Positions 26,809-38,298 of a stretch of 64,000 bases of DNA are shown here, one piece after another. The notes beneath the pieces are model-generated. The model was not told where the DNA came from and made no database searches. It worked only from the letters and a program-made list of their open reading frames with translations. Location: positions 186,001 through 250,000 of the forward strand of contig BCIK01000013.1 of the NCBI GenBank assembly GCA_039545295.1, read 5' to 3'. The position numbers and the translations under genes are program-made. This stretch comes from Udeniomyces pyricola (Eukaryota; Basidiomycota; Tremellomycetes; Cystofilobasidiales; Mrakiaceae). Within the stretch, counting starts at the first letter, position 1, and each line of letters opens with the position of its first letter.

Positions 26809-28031
26809 ATGGCTCCCCCTCCTACCTCCACCCACGTCGTCGAATCGGCCGTCATCGCCGCCCCCCTCGCCAAGGTAAACGATGCCCCTAAACACAATGG
26901 CTCTCTTGCCTTCCCTTTTCTTGGGCGCTCCTCAACCACCTATCGCATTTTGTCGACGACCTGCTTGCCTTGCATTCTGGAGAGCGCTACCCGATGGATT
27001 ACTCACACTGTGACCATATGTCTCCATCTCATCACTTTAGGTCTGGCACCTCCTCAAGCTCCAGGACTTCTCCAAGTTCATCTCCACCTTGGAGAGCAGC
27101 TCCGTCGGTTCGTCAACCTCTTCCCCTTTTTCTCTGCATCGTATATTCAGCGTACTGACGATCACATGCTGACCATCTATTTTGGGCATCTCCTTCTAAT
27201 CGACCTTGATCATTGTTTAGACGAGAACACCTCTCCCGAGACCCAGGGTACGTCAATATCCGCTTTTTCTTCGAATGGTGTTTCGTCAGTTTGAATCCTC
27301 CTCGTCTTGATACTGACTTGCCCTACCTCTGGCCTATTGCATCACGTTCAGTCTACAACTTCGCCTACACCGACGGCACGAAGCAGACCATCAAGCAGGA
27401 GGAGCACTCGTCCATCAGGCACATGATCTCGGTGCGATCCTGCTTTTCGATCCGCTCCCCTCATTGGCCTGTACATCAGAGGTTAACATACTAATCTTGC
27501 TTTCGATTCGATGATCTCTATACCTTCTCTTTCAGTACTCGGTGCGTCAATATTCAACAGTCTCGTTTCGATTGAACTATGTCTGTCTGCCAGTGTAGCC
27601 AACGAACTAACCTAACGATGTCACGATCAATGTCTGTCCAGGTCATTGCTTCCGAGCCCTCCCTCACTTTCACCTCGGTCCTCAGCACCATCCGATGCTA
27701 CGCTGTCACCTCGGGCGACAACGAGGGATCGTGAGTACCACCCTGCGCTTGCGGCCACCTTCTTGGACGTCGATCATACAAGGCTGACTTGACTCTTCCA
27801 ATCTAATCACACAGGACCTTTGTTGAGTGGTCGGCCGACTTCTCGTCTGGTTCGTCACCTTTGTTCCTCACGTGACCTTTGTCTAACCTGTACCGTTACA
27901 CTAATTGCAACCTTCGCATGCCTATTTCCCGTGTTCGTTCTCATACAGACGCCGATGCCGGTGTCATCGAGGACGCTCGATTCAAGAGGAAGGAGGCCCT
28001 TGCTGGTCTCGCCCAGGCCGTCAAGGCTTAA
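26809..28031 (+). CDS. Small SRPBCC (START/Bet v 1-fold) protein, 8 exons
   Basis: Eight exons, 26809-26874, 27041-27107, 27221-27247, 27352-27431, 27536-27541, 27642-27730, 27815-27849 and 27949-28031, make a 150-residue protein. It has the layout of the SRPBCC ligand-binding superfamily: AAPLAKVWHLLKLQDFSKF at the start, alternating strands (YNFAYTDGTKQTIKQEE, RHMISYSVIASEP, TFTSVLSTIRCYAV, STFVEWSADFSSDADAG), then a final Ala-rich helix. Such proteins bind hydrophobic ligands or act as polyketide cyclase-like enzymes; no ligand can be named. The fifth exon is only 6 nt (TACTCG, codons for Tyr-Ser) and is required for the strand motif to continue in phase. Introns outweigh exons across most of the gene. 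A poly(C) tract lies about 150 nt after the stop. Confidence 0.85.
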
Positions 28032-28619
28032 GCGTTTCCATACTCTTACCTTTCCCCTTCCCCTTCCTCATGCTCGTCTGCTTTTAATTTCCCTTCTGGC
28101 TTTCGTTCACCCGTCATCCCTCTCCCTCTTCCTTCTATCTTGTTTGCGTGTAGGTGCGATTCAGTGTGATTCGCATGTATTTATCCCCCCCCCCCCCCTT
28201 CTTTTGCGTTTGCTTCATGACCCTGTTGCCTAGCGCGCAGGTCAAACAGGCATCTGACTCGACCCTTTCCATCAGTTGACGTTGAGCTACCTGAGACCCA
28301 CACTAGCGAAAATGAGAGAATTGGGTACGACGTTCAGGCTGAGGTTGTGATTCGAATGGAACGTGTCCCAGTGGATGCGAATGGACGGAAGCGTGATCGC
28401 TGTTTGAGAGGGGCAAAGATACATCTGACAGGCCGGAGTAAGAAGCCTCCTTTCGGGATATGAGTTGTCGGCTAAATGCTGTACAGTCATGGCCGTGAAA
28501 CCGATGACCACGTAATCGCTGCTAGCCCAGTACATATATGTCGCCGACTTCTTCATGATGTCGATCAGCTGCCAAGGCATATCAGACCAGACCTACTTAC
28601 GCTTTAGCTTCAGTAAAAG

Positions 28620-29001
28620 TTCAAACCTCTTTCCTCTTGAGACAGGGTCTTATGAACAGGACAAAGTCGACTAGATACTCGGGTTCGTCGTCCAGGGGCA
28701 ATAGGGGGAGCCCTTTGTGCTTGTCTTCCGACTTGTCACAGTCGAGGCCGCCTGCAAGTGGAGCTTGCGAGCATACACGAACCGTCGGACTCCAGATTTG
28801 TGGCAGAGGACGATATCAGCCTTAGGGAAGGGTCGCGCTACCTGATGGTGACAATCAGTCACGGCCGTGTCTGAGTGTGTGATCAGACAAGGCTGCGCTG
28901 TGTCAGGGCTGAAGTTCTGGAGCTCTATACGCACTACGTCTTCCGAGGAGAGTTGGCCCTTTTCAGGTGGGGGCAAAAAAGCTGATGTGGACAATGACAT
29001 G
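28620..29001 (-). pseudogene. Possible BTB/POZ-domain gene or remnant
   Basis: The minus strand opens with ATG at 29001 (MSLSTSAFLPPPEKGQL) and shows ADIVLCHKSGVRRFVYARKL, which resembles the first strand and helix of a BTB domain (usually aDvvfrSsDGvxFrvhkxiL). A second stretch in another frame, KGLPLLPLDDEPEYLVDFVLF, resembles the next BTB strand. They could be joined by an intron ending at a CAG near 28755, but the phases and the 3' end could not be settled, and no clear continuation follows to 28290. It may be a real short gene, an arm of a longer one, or a decaying copy. Confidence 0.3.
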
Positions 29002-29120
29002 TCGAGATGATGAGATGATGGATTGCAAGTTGGATGTCGTGCGCAGATATGTCGGGGTCGATGGAACAATCGTTCACGGTTAATCGACGAGGGTTCCGTT
29101 GGTTACCCAAGGTTGCCGAT

Positions 29121-29195
29121 CACCTGTTACCTGTTACCTGTTACATGTCATCTGTTACCTGTTACCTGTTACCTGTTACCTGTTACCTGTAACCT
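29121..29195. repeat. Heptamer tandem repeat CTGTTAC
   Basis: About ten copies of the 7-mer CTGTTAC, two of them altered, occupy 75 bp roughly 290-360 bp upstream of the reductase start at 29484. The unit is a multiple of neither 2 nor 3, and no coding sequence overlaps it. Confidence 0.9.
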
Positions 29196-29483
29196 CTTTC
29201 CTGGTACCGGTTGTCCGGTTACTCATGCTCCGCCTGGCTCCGCACCTACCGGAGCTGTGAATATTGCATTTGTGTGGATGATCGATATGATGAAGATGAC
29301 TGAGCCCGGACTCCTTTCTCCCTCGCCGGACCCCTCAAGCTGACTGATGGCACTGACCCTACATGTTCAAAAACCCCTTCATCTCTTTTCCCTCCACATT
29401 CACCATCTTCCATCAGCCCCTCTAGACCCCTACATCCTTCACCCTCACCTCGCTCAACTCGATCTATATCAGTAGCCGCCAAC

Positions 29484-31400
29484 ATGTCGCCGTCTCTTCC
29501 TACCTCTTCCAAGGTCTTCATCCTCCAAAACCCTCCCACCACTGATGTCAAGCCCGACACCTTTTCGCTCGAGACGCGAGATATCCCCGAAGTCAAGGAT
29601 GGTGAAATCCTCGTCAAGACGGTCTACCTTTCCAACGACCCTGGTCAGTGAATATCGCAAACAAGAAAAAACCTTGTGCAACTCTCCCTTGCAACGCAGA
29701 ATAACGCCAATGTACCAGCTTGCTAGATATTAGCTTGCTTGCGAGGCCTGTCTAATCGGTCAGTGACCCCCAGGCTGAAGTGGCTTTCATCTTCTTGACC
29801 CCTATAGCCCAACGAGGATGGATGCAAAAGGACATCAAAGCGTCTCGACTCTACGTTCCTCCTGTGCGGCAGGGTGGTCAGTACCTACTATCGTTTGTTG
29901 CTTGCGTCATCACGCGATTCTGAATCTCAAAGCTCACGATGCTAACAAAACGCCCATGCTTGGCTTGGTGATCCTTGTATCCATCGCTTCCTACAGACGT
30001 TATGCGTTCGTTTGGTATCGGCAAGGTCCTCGCCTCAAAGTCGGACAAGTACAAGGAGGGCGATCTGGTTGTCGGCCCAGTCAACTGGCAGGAGTATGCC
30101 GTTCTCTCGGCGGCCTCTGTGAACGCCGCCCAGCCGTTCGATGGCCTCAACCCATCTGTCTACCTCGGAACCCTCGGTTTGACTGGACTTACCGCTTGGT
30201 TTGGGCTCCACAAGGTTGGAAACATCACCAAAGATGACACTGTCGTCATTTCGGGAGCTGCCGGTAAGTCATCAGTCGGATTGCAATGCAAGAAAAAGAA
30301 ATGCAAAAATAATAGCTTTTTTGCCATCAATTTATCTCACCTGTGTTGCTAACATTCGTGTGACGATTCCTATGTACTTGACATCGGTCCATACTCAGGG
30401 GCGACGGGTGGTGCTGCTGTTCAGATCGCCAAGAATGTTGTGGGCTGCAAAAAGGTTTGTACACCATTTCCTGCTCCGCTGGCATGTGATTCCTCGGTCA
30501 TTTACATCCCTGCAGATGCTTATGTCGACAGTCGGTCATCACTCTTATCTTTCTCATGACCACAGGTCGTTGGAATTGCTGGAGGAGCTGCCAAGTGCGA
30601 ATATGTCAAGAAGCTTGGTGCGGATGCCTGCGTTGATTACAAGTCCCCGACGTTTGAGAAGGACCTCACCGAGGCCCTGGGAGGAGAGGACGGTCTCGCT
30701 GATGTTTACTACGACAACGTCGGTGGATCCATCCTCGATCGTGAGTCTTCTTTCGTATGCTGTCTAGTAGGACTCGACATCCTCGTATCGACAGAGTGAT
30801 GACCATTTTTCGCTTCGTCTCGTAGTCATGTTCACCAAGATCCGACAGGGAGGTACCGTCATTGCCTGTGGAGCTATCGCCACTTACAACGACCCCTCGA
30901 AGTCGACCTTCCCCAATTACTTCGACGTCATTGCTATGCGATTGAAGATCCAGGGTATGATTGTTCTCGATTGGATGAACGAGGCCCCCCAGACCGTCGG
31001 CAAGCTCATTGAGGCAGTCAATGCCAAGAAGATCACCGTTGAAGGCGGCGAGACGATCGTAAGTCAAACTTCCAACAATACTTTCGGCGTCATGTTCTCT
31101 GGGTTCGTTCATCGACTATACATTTGGCTGACGTTGACTGCCGTTATATATTCTCTGTCAGGTCCCAGCGAGGTTCGACGAGATTCCCAAGACTTGGCTC
31201 AAGTACGCAGTGATCTCCATTTATTTTCTATTCTTCCTTCTGATCCTATATCTCTCCCTCTGTTGCATTGTGTTTGTTTCATCTCTTGAGAACGTCACTG
31301 CAATCAATTGACACGTCCACTTTTTCTTGGCTGCACTCTTGGTTCTCGCAGGCTGTTCGAGGGTGGAAACCAGGGCAAACTTGTCACTCACCTGGTCTAG
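29484..31400 (+). CDS. NADP-dependent alkenal/prostaglandin-reductase-like oxidoreductase
   Basis: A medium-chain dehydrogenase/reductase without the zinc site, of the leukotriene B4 dehydrogenase / prostaglandin reductase / bacterial CurA-YncB type, which reduces the double bond of alpha,beta-unsaturated aldehydes and ketones with NADPH. Eight exons (29484-29643, 29808-29876, 29997-30263, 30399-30454, 30566-30740, 30826-31058, 31162-31202, 31352-31400) give 349 residues. Family marks are YLSNDPAQRGWM, GIGKVLASKSDKYKEGDLV, YLGTLGLTGLTAWFGL, the cofactor loop SGAAGATGGAAVQIAKN, VVGIAGGAAKCEYVKKLGAD and DVYYDNVGGSILD. Length and ending (GGNQGKLVTHLV) are normal for the family. It is probably cytosolic and involved in detoxifying reactive carbonyls. 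It is convergent with the M16 peptidase, with only about 420 bp between stop codons. Confidence 0.93.
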
Positions 31401-31822
31401 GATGAGGCCGTCTCGCCTGCAGCGACATCTGCTGCTGCTGCGAGACTATGATCATTGATCTCGATTGATCTCTGCTGTAGCAATATCACATGATTTTCCG
31501 TTTCAGTTCTTTGCTTATGTCTCTCTAATTTTTCCTCCTTGCTCAGGTAGCTTCCTGAATGAGGGCCGTTGTAGTACTAGTGAAAAGGGGAATACTTCCC
31601 TTTTTTTTCTTGCTTTGTTCTTTGGGCAGTCATTGTGATACTCTGCCCCGGGTCAAACCATGGAGAGATCACATAAAACCAAATAAAAAGGGAGACGATG
31701 GATCGAAACCAAGGCTCAATGCATTCTATGTCAATCCGCAAATGAAAAGAAAAAGCGAAAAGAAAACCTTAATCTCAACCCCATCCCTCTAAACCGTCCG
31801 TATGACTAAATCTATTATTCGT

Positions 31823-34800
31823 TTACATGTACCGTTCCAGAGGTTGCCAAGGTTTCGAAGCTCTCTCCTTCCCAAGCCCTTCTTTCCATCGTCTAATTTC
31901 CCCTGCGCCGCCTCGAAGAACAAAGGTCTCCTCCACCTGCCGTCGTCCCCCATCAACACCACCACTACTACTCTCCTCCACCGCCTCCTCTTTCTTTTCG
32001 ATCACAACCGCCTCGGGGAACCCTCTCCTTCCTACTCCACCTCGACCTATGGCCCACGAAGCCCAACTCCAAACCCGTGCCAACGTCCAAGTCGCCCAGG
32101 CTCGACCGGCGGCGAGGACGACGGGCGCGGAGAGGCTCGTTGGGTAGTACACTGCGTCCGAAGAGAAATGGATGGAGAGTTTTTGCCGAGTCGAGGTCGA
32201 AGAGGAAGAAGAGGACGAAGAAGTGGAGAATGAAAGAGGAGGAGGATGAGGAGGGAGGATGAGGGCGTCATAGAAAGCAAGGAAAGCGGGTTTCGTAAGG
32301 GAGAGGATGACGAGGTTGTCTCGTTCACCTGAAAAGAAGGAAGAGAACGAGAGAGGAGCAAGAGAGAACAGAAAGACGGGGTGCAAGGTGGAGGGAGTGC
32401 ACATGATAGTATGAGTAAAGACAATCTGGAAGACGCGCAGGCGTCCTCAACAACAATTTATAGAAAGGGGGAGGATGGGGGAGATCATCAACTACCCCCT
32501 TCTCACTTACGTCGTTGGAAATCAAACGAGCCCTCTCGGATCGCGCCCCAAATCCGTCCATTCTCCTCCCTCAAATTCTTGACTTTTTCCCTTCGCTTAT
32601 CGACGAGACTCTGCTTGCGCCCTTCCCATTCCTCTGGCTCGAGCGATTCGATGATAGTCCTGAGCTCGACCAAGAACGCCTCGACGCGATGCTCGAGATA
32701 CTCGGGGCTACGCATCGATTGGATCTTGATGGCCCAGCCAAGCATCCCGTACGACGGCGCGAGAGCGGACGAGACGAGGTAACCGAGTTGTTCCTTGGTC
32801 CGAAGCGTCGAGAAGCAGGGTTCGTGCGCGAGATGGGCGAGGAGGGAAGTCAACGCTCGGAGTTGGTAAGGCGCAGGAGAATCGGAACGTTCGAACGTCG
32901 GATCGGGAGACGTCGATGGACCGATGATGAGATGATATTGGATGGAAGAGGACGGAATCGCAGGATTCGGGACGGGCAGAGACCAAGTCAAGGATATGGC
33001 TGCGTATCAAATGAAACGAAAAAAAGACATGGGAACGAAAGAACCCGCCGTAGGCAAGGAACCAGAATGGGATGAGTTTCCCCACTTTTTCTTCATCCAT
33101 CGCCGTGACAGAGAACTAAAAATCAGGGTCCAGCAAAGCAACGAACGTTTTGGAAAGGCAACTGAGACATGAGGCGGGACGATGGCGTCGGCAGACGGTC
33201 TAACAACCTCGACAAGTGTCTTTTGCAGAGCAACAGCGGTCTGAGTATGAGAGAAGGATGCAGTTGGTCAGAATTTAGAGGCAGAAGGCGAGATGGAGGA
33301 AGCAGCCGGTACAGATGTCAGATAAACGAAAGGTAGAAACACAAGACGAAGAGAGAGAAAGGACGCGCACCTCTTCATTGAGGTTACCATGGGCGAAAGT
33401 CAGAATCGATACCTGTGCTAACGCTTCGGACATCAGTTGCTTCAATGACTCAATCGTCACATCTTCCAGGCCAAGAAGAGAAAGTAGAAGACAGTAAAGT
33501 CGGAGAGGTCAAGCAAAGTTCGATGTGTTGGTCATTCATCAAAGCATCAAACGTCAAATGATCCTTCTTCCTTCCGTCCCTTCCGTAACAACAGCACAAT
33601 CGTGATTATTTGACTCCGACTTACGGGGAAGTTCGGCGAGTTCCTCTGGGCTCGACCAATGGTCGGCCGTCCGCAGGATCTGACTGTAGACAGACGACAA
33701 GCGGTATGGTTCCCCAAGTTCCGAGTTCTTCAGGGATCTCGTCAACTGACAGTGAGACGGGAGGAAAAGAGAAAGAAGAAGAAATCGAAGGTAGACGTAA
33801 GCATGTTATTCTCCTTGTGTGAAGATCCACATTCCTGGTCCCTAACATCTGCACTCTCTCGCTCCGTCCGCTCCCCGCTCTTCCGCTCTTTCACTTATAC
33901 TAAGTCAAGCCAAAACGAACCTGTTCTTTAAGCACCTCAAACCTCCTGTCCAGGACCTCAAACCCCCTCTCTTCCCCTCCAGATACACCCTCCTTGCGCT
34001 CGCCCACCAACTCCCGTAGGACCCTCTCGACGAGAGCCGGAAGCTTTTCGTTGAACCCATAGACAGACAGATGGAGACCATCCCGAGCCCGATGGACCTC
34101 GCAATCGAGACCGGCAAGAGACGAATCGTAGATGGACTCGGCGAGGTGGTCAGTGAAGAGATTGACGAGAAGTCTTATTTTTTACGTCAAGAGAAACGCG
34201 GGAACAAGGATAGGGAATCAGTGATTGGGTTCAAATTGATTGGCACAATCTCCGTTTTAAAGAGAGAATAGATCGGATGAGATCGTGCGATTTTTATATA
34301 TTTTATTTTTTTTTTAAAAAAAATCAAAAAATCACTTTGTTGTCACAGCACGAAGAGCCGTTGACTGGAAACTTGTACTAAAGGCACCAAAATAAGCGAG
34401 ATGACCATCCTCATCCACAATTATCAGTATGTTACATTCTCCGCATCTCCGAATGTTCAATTCCTATCGAGACTGAAGAAGAGACGTACGACTGCAACAC
34501 GACATCGACATGAGCTCGCGGGACCCCGAAACGATCGTCCTTTTTATGCCAGAGCTGATGCGAAGGCTCATACATGAGCAACTTTGGGGTTTCTGTCGGC
34601 TGTTTCCATCACATGACCATATGATAGGGAAAGAAGCGGAGAACGAGAAGTGCAGAGCGACAGTCAGCCTTTGATTCAAGGCAACAGGATGCATCCCCAT
34701 TTGGGATCGGCACCCATAGCCACTTAAGGAACAAACGAAAACGCACCTCAACGTCCTCAAGCTTGTCGACTTCAAAATTTGTCGGAATGAAGATATTGGG

Positions 34801-37706
34801 TGCTGGAAGAGCAAGCTCAGGGATTACGACTGGGCTCCGGCACTGAATCGAGTGGGGATGATATCGAGTCGTTCACAAGGGTCAAGGCGAAGCGGATGAG
34901 GAGAGGGGGGGGGGGATCAGAACAGCTTGTGAAATTAGCTAGGGTAACAACAAGATGATTAAATTGATACAGGATGAGTCATTGCTACTGACCTGATCCA
35001 TGAACGCCTCATCAAACTTAACGAGCTTATACTCCGTCCCATAAATCTCCTCTTTTCGGTCCCACTTCCCGCCTCCGCTTTTGGGCACTTCCCAAGCACC
35101 AACCAAGAGCCTCACGTCCTCGGCCCTCAGTGACTCTCTGACCAGTTGCCTAAACACGTCTTCGTCGAATTCTTTTTCAACCAGATACCCGACACTGACG
35201 ATTTCATTCCTGGGCCAGGGTCCTGCCATCTTGGCGGCCAGGGCCGAGGCGTATCGGGAAGGAGACGAAGCCTTTTCGAGGTAGGTAAAGTCGAGCGTCC
35301 GGGTTTGGTGGACTTCGTGGTAGGCTTCGTGGAGGGTCGACGAAGGCGCGGTGAGGAGGAGCTGAAGGTAGGAGAAGATGACGGAGGTGATGGACTGATA
35401 GTTGGCTGGAGTTGAACAAAAGGAGGACAGAAGGAAGAGTGAGCGAACGAGAAGATCGAAGAAGAGAGAAAGACATAAGCAGCAAAACATGCGACCGAGT
35501 AGGAAGTCAGGCTCATGTCTTCGATCAGACTTTCGTTCGATTGAGGTTTATTCTTGAAGCCAACGCAACAAAAAAGATCATGATTGAGAACGAAATAAAA
35601 GCCTCACCAAGTCCCTCAGGTGTGAGAGTGCACGTGACTTTGAAGAAGCCGAAGCCAGTGGCGCCCGAAGAGGGCCCAGCCGAAAGGGAGTTCGCCCAGC
35701 CTTTGGCTTTGAGGTAAGAAAGGATGGAATTGGGGCCTTCGTGGCCGATAAAGTGAGCAACCAGTTGAGCGGGCTAGTTGAGGTTGATGATGAAGTGGAC
35801 ATGGGATAGATTTGGTTTGAGCTCTATGCGAGGAAATGAAGATACACTGGACTTTGACGAAAATGATTAACCTACCTTGGTCTGATAAGTCAGGTCGGTA
35901 TCGGGAATGACCCATTTGAGATCCAGCAATCGGATGTCCTGTACTGTCTTAACAAAGATTGTCGACTGAAACGATAACACACAAGAAATTTGAACGATGT
36001 CAACATTGCCATCGCCGCGATGGTGGTCCAACAGAGTGGGAGGGTCATGTCCGTACGCCTTTAAGCTGCGAATCAAAGGGGTCTGAAGGAAACTGAGTGA
36101 TTGAAGCAAGAGATTTATTGGGGATAGGGGAAAAGAGATCGACCACCCATTCGGTCATAGTCTCGAGATCATCTATTGACGTTCGAGACCAACGCAGAAG
36201 ATCAGAAACCGTTCGGTTAGCTCGACATCAAGCTACACACCATTCCAATCTAGATTAAAGACAAGACCCGAATTCACCTTTTCCCACGACGCAAAGTTTC
36301 ATCCTTCCCGCGTCATACTGCTTCTTGTACCATTCAACAACCTCGGACCTAGCATCTCTTCCTTCCGCCTCTGGTCCAGTTCCCAACGTCTTCTCACTCC
36401 CTGTCCCGAACTTGTTGTACGGATGTCCCTGGCGACACAAATTCTTTTCCAACTGAAACCCTCGCCACATGTCCGAGTGGCGGTTCTTCTGATGCTCCGA
36501 GTCGACAGCAAGCAATTCGCGAGCTGTAGACGATGGGGAGAAAAGAGGAGCGTGGAAGAATTGAGAAAAGATGTCAAGGGCAGAGTGAAGGTGGCTTGGG
36601 GAAACGTCGAAGCTATATTGGAGCGGGACGGAGGATAGACGCGTAAGCCGAAAGACCCAACCTGTGCGTGTAACTGGTGTATATCATCATTGCTCTCACA
36701 AATAGTTGGTGTGATCCGTTGCGGTGAAGGCGTTAGAATGACCTCCATGAGCAGCAAGGAACTGAGAGTGAGACCAACCAAGGCATATAGACAGGATACA
36801 TGTGAGTGACTGCGCATGTGAGGAGACAAAGGGACAAACGATCAGAGAAGAGATAGACTGGAGGAATTTTTTTTACCTCGCCGTAATGGTTCTCCTTCGG
36901 ATGCTGTAAATCGAGAAGACGTTATTTCAGACAAGTTATAAATGAGCTGAAGCCTTATGAGAGTGACATGTTGCTTACCTTTTCAGTTCCCTGAAGACGT
37001 CAAGCCAGGTACAAGCGTAGTGAGCATTGATGCGAAGGAAATCAGCGGATAAAGATGGGAGACCGTGAGGGACTGACCATGAAAAGCAAGTGCTCACAGA
37101 AGTGAGCACAACCGGGAAGGTTGTCCTGAAGGAGAGGGCAAACCAGACCACAGTCGTTGAGAGGTCAGTCATGGGATCGCATCCGGAATGAACCAGGCAG
37201 GATGTCATCCGATTGTGCCTCCGTAAGCTATCCAGTCGACACGGTGTCCGTTCCATCGACCTCTGAGTGTCATACACTTTGATTTTGATATAGATTCATC
37301 ACGTTTTGTCGACAACCAAACGCATAGTACTCACAGGATCACTCAGATGGCCAACCTTGACGTCGAGCGCGGCCGTGCTCTTGTCCGCTGCCTTGTCCCT
37401 GATAAGCAACGCCTCCAACCCGTTCTCGAGCCGAATGAGCTTATAGTGGCGATCGTCTTGGGCGGAGAGGATGAGGGGTTTGGTGTAGATGGAGTGCGAG
37501 GGATAGGTTGGCAGGTCAGAAGATGGGGACCAGTCGTTGTTCGATGAGCACGACGATGGGAGGGAAGCGGCGTCCATGGGCTGGGGTGTATCGAGATGTA
37601 TGGATGGAGCGATGGGAAGAGGGTACCGGGTGATGATGGGCAGGTTGATGAGCAAGAGGCAGGTTAGGATATGGAAGGATCGCTGGATTGTGGTGAGAGG
37701 ATGCAT
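31823..37706 (-). CDS. M16 metallopeptidase, insulysin/STE23 family
   Basis: A zinc peptidase of the insulin-degrading-enzyme family, which degrades or matures small peptides (yeast Ste23 and Axl1 process a-factor). Eighteen exons join in phase to about 1,133 residues: 37706-37335, 37125-37078, 36990-36979, 36903-36877, 36761-36700, 36612-36278, 36172-36057, 35965-35876, 35773-35608, 35405-34993, 34842-34747, 34599-34490, 34173-33921, 33745-33625, 33462-33371, 33240-33147, 32999-32511, 32328-31823. The inverted zinc motif is HFCEH in DNLPGCAHFCEHLLFM, with the downstream Glu in ELLAVDSEHQKN. Other marks are HGGHSNAFTAT, YLKAKGWANSLSAG, FGVPRAHVDVVL and LRTKEQLGYLV. The N-terminus has a hydrophobic segment (FHILTCLLLINLPII) that could be a signal anchor. 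A 70-residue Ser-rich and Trp-rich insertion precedes the normal C-terminal helix. Two exons are only 12 and 27 nt. Confidence 0.93.
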
Positions 37707-38298
37707 TCCCGAACACGGTCATGTCAAGAAGCGTACACAATAATCCGTGGTAGCCGGCAGTCGCGTAATCATTTCTGGCGAACAACGTGAACAACCAACG
37801 ATAGATATTCAATCCAATTAACGCGTACACTTACTACTCGATCGGTCGACGATCGGTCAGTGTCGCGCGCGGTTTGGTGGTGATTCATGCTGGCGTTGTG
37901 CAAGTGGTCTATAAGCCAAGGGATATATATATATATATATATAATATACTTTATGATATATATATAATGTATACATATATGAGTGTCTTGTAGATTTTCC
38001 AGGTAAAGCCTGCGCCAGCTGTACTAATACTACTACTACCTCAGTTGCTGTCGATGATGATCGTGATCGAATTATGGATTGATTATATGATGATGCGTCA
38101 ATCCGCGACGAGGCCGGACCGGTCATTCGCGCGCTTCTCCTCGGCCGCTGTTCAGTCTTGCGCTTTTTCCCCCCAGACAACTCGCCCTGCTGCCGCTCCC
38201 CGACGTTGTCCTCGCCGCAATCCATCCAGACCCCATAGTGACCCAGTCCCCTCTTTTGACCGCCCAGCGCTCCATCATCCATCCACAGCACCTTCCCC
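37707..38298. promoter_or_regulatory. Divergent upstream region with AT microsatellite
   Basis: This is 590 bp between the M16 peptidase and the second zinc-cluster regulator. It contains a (TA)n tract, interrupted, at 37921-37980, flanked by CT-rich DNA leading to the plus-strand start. No coding sequence was seen. Confidence 0.45.
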
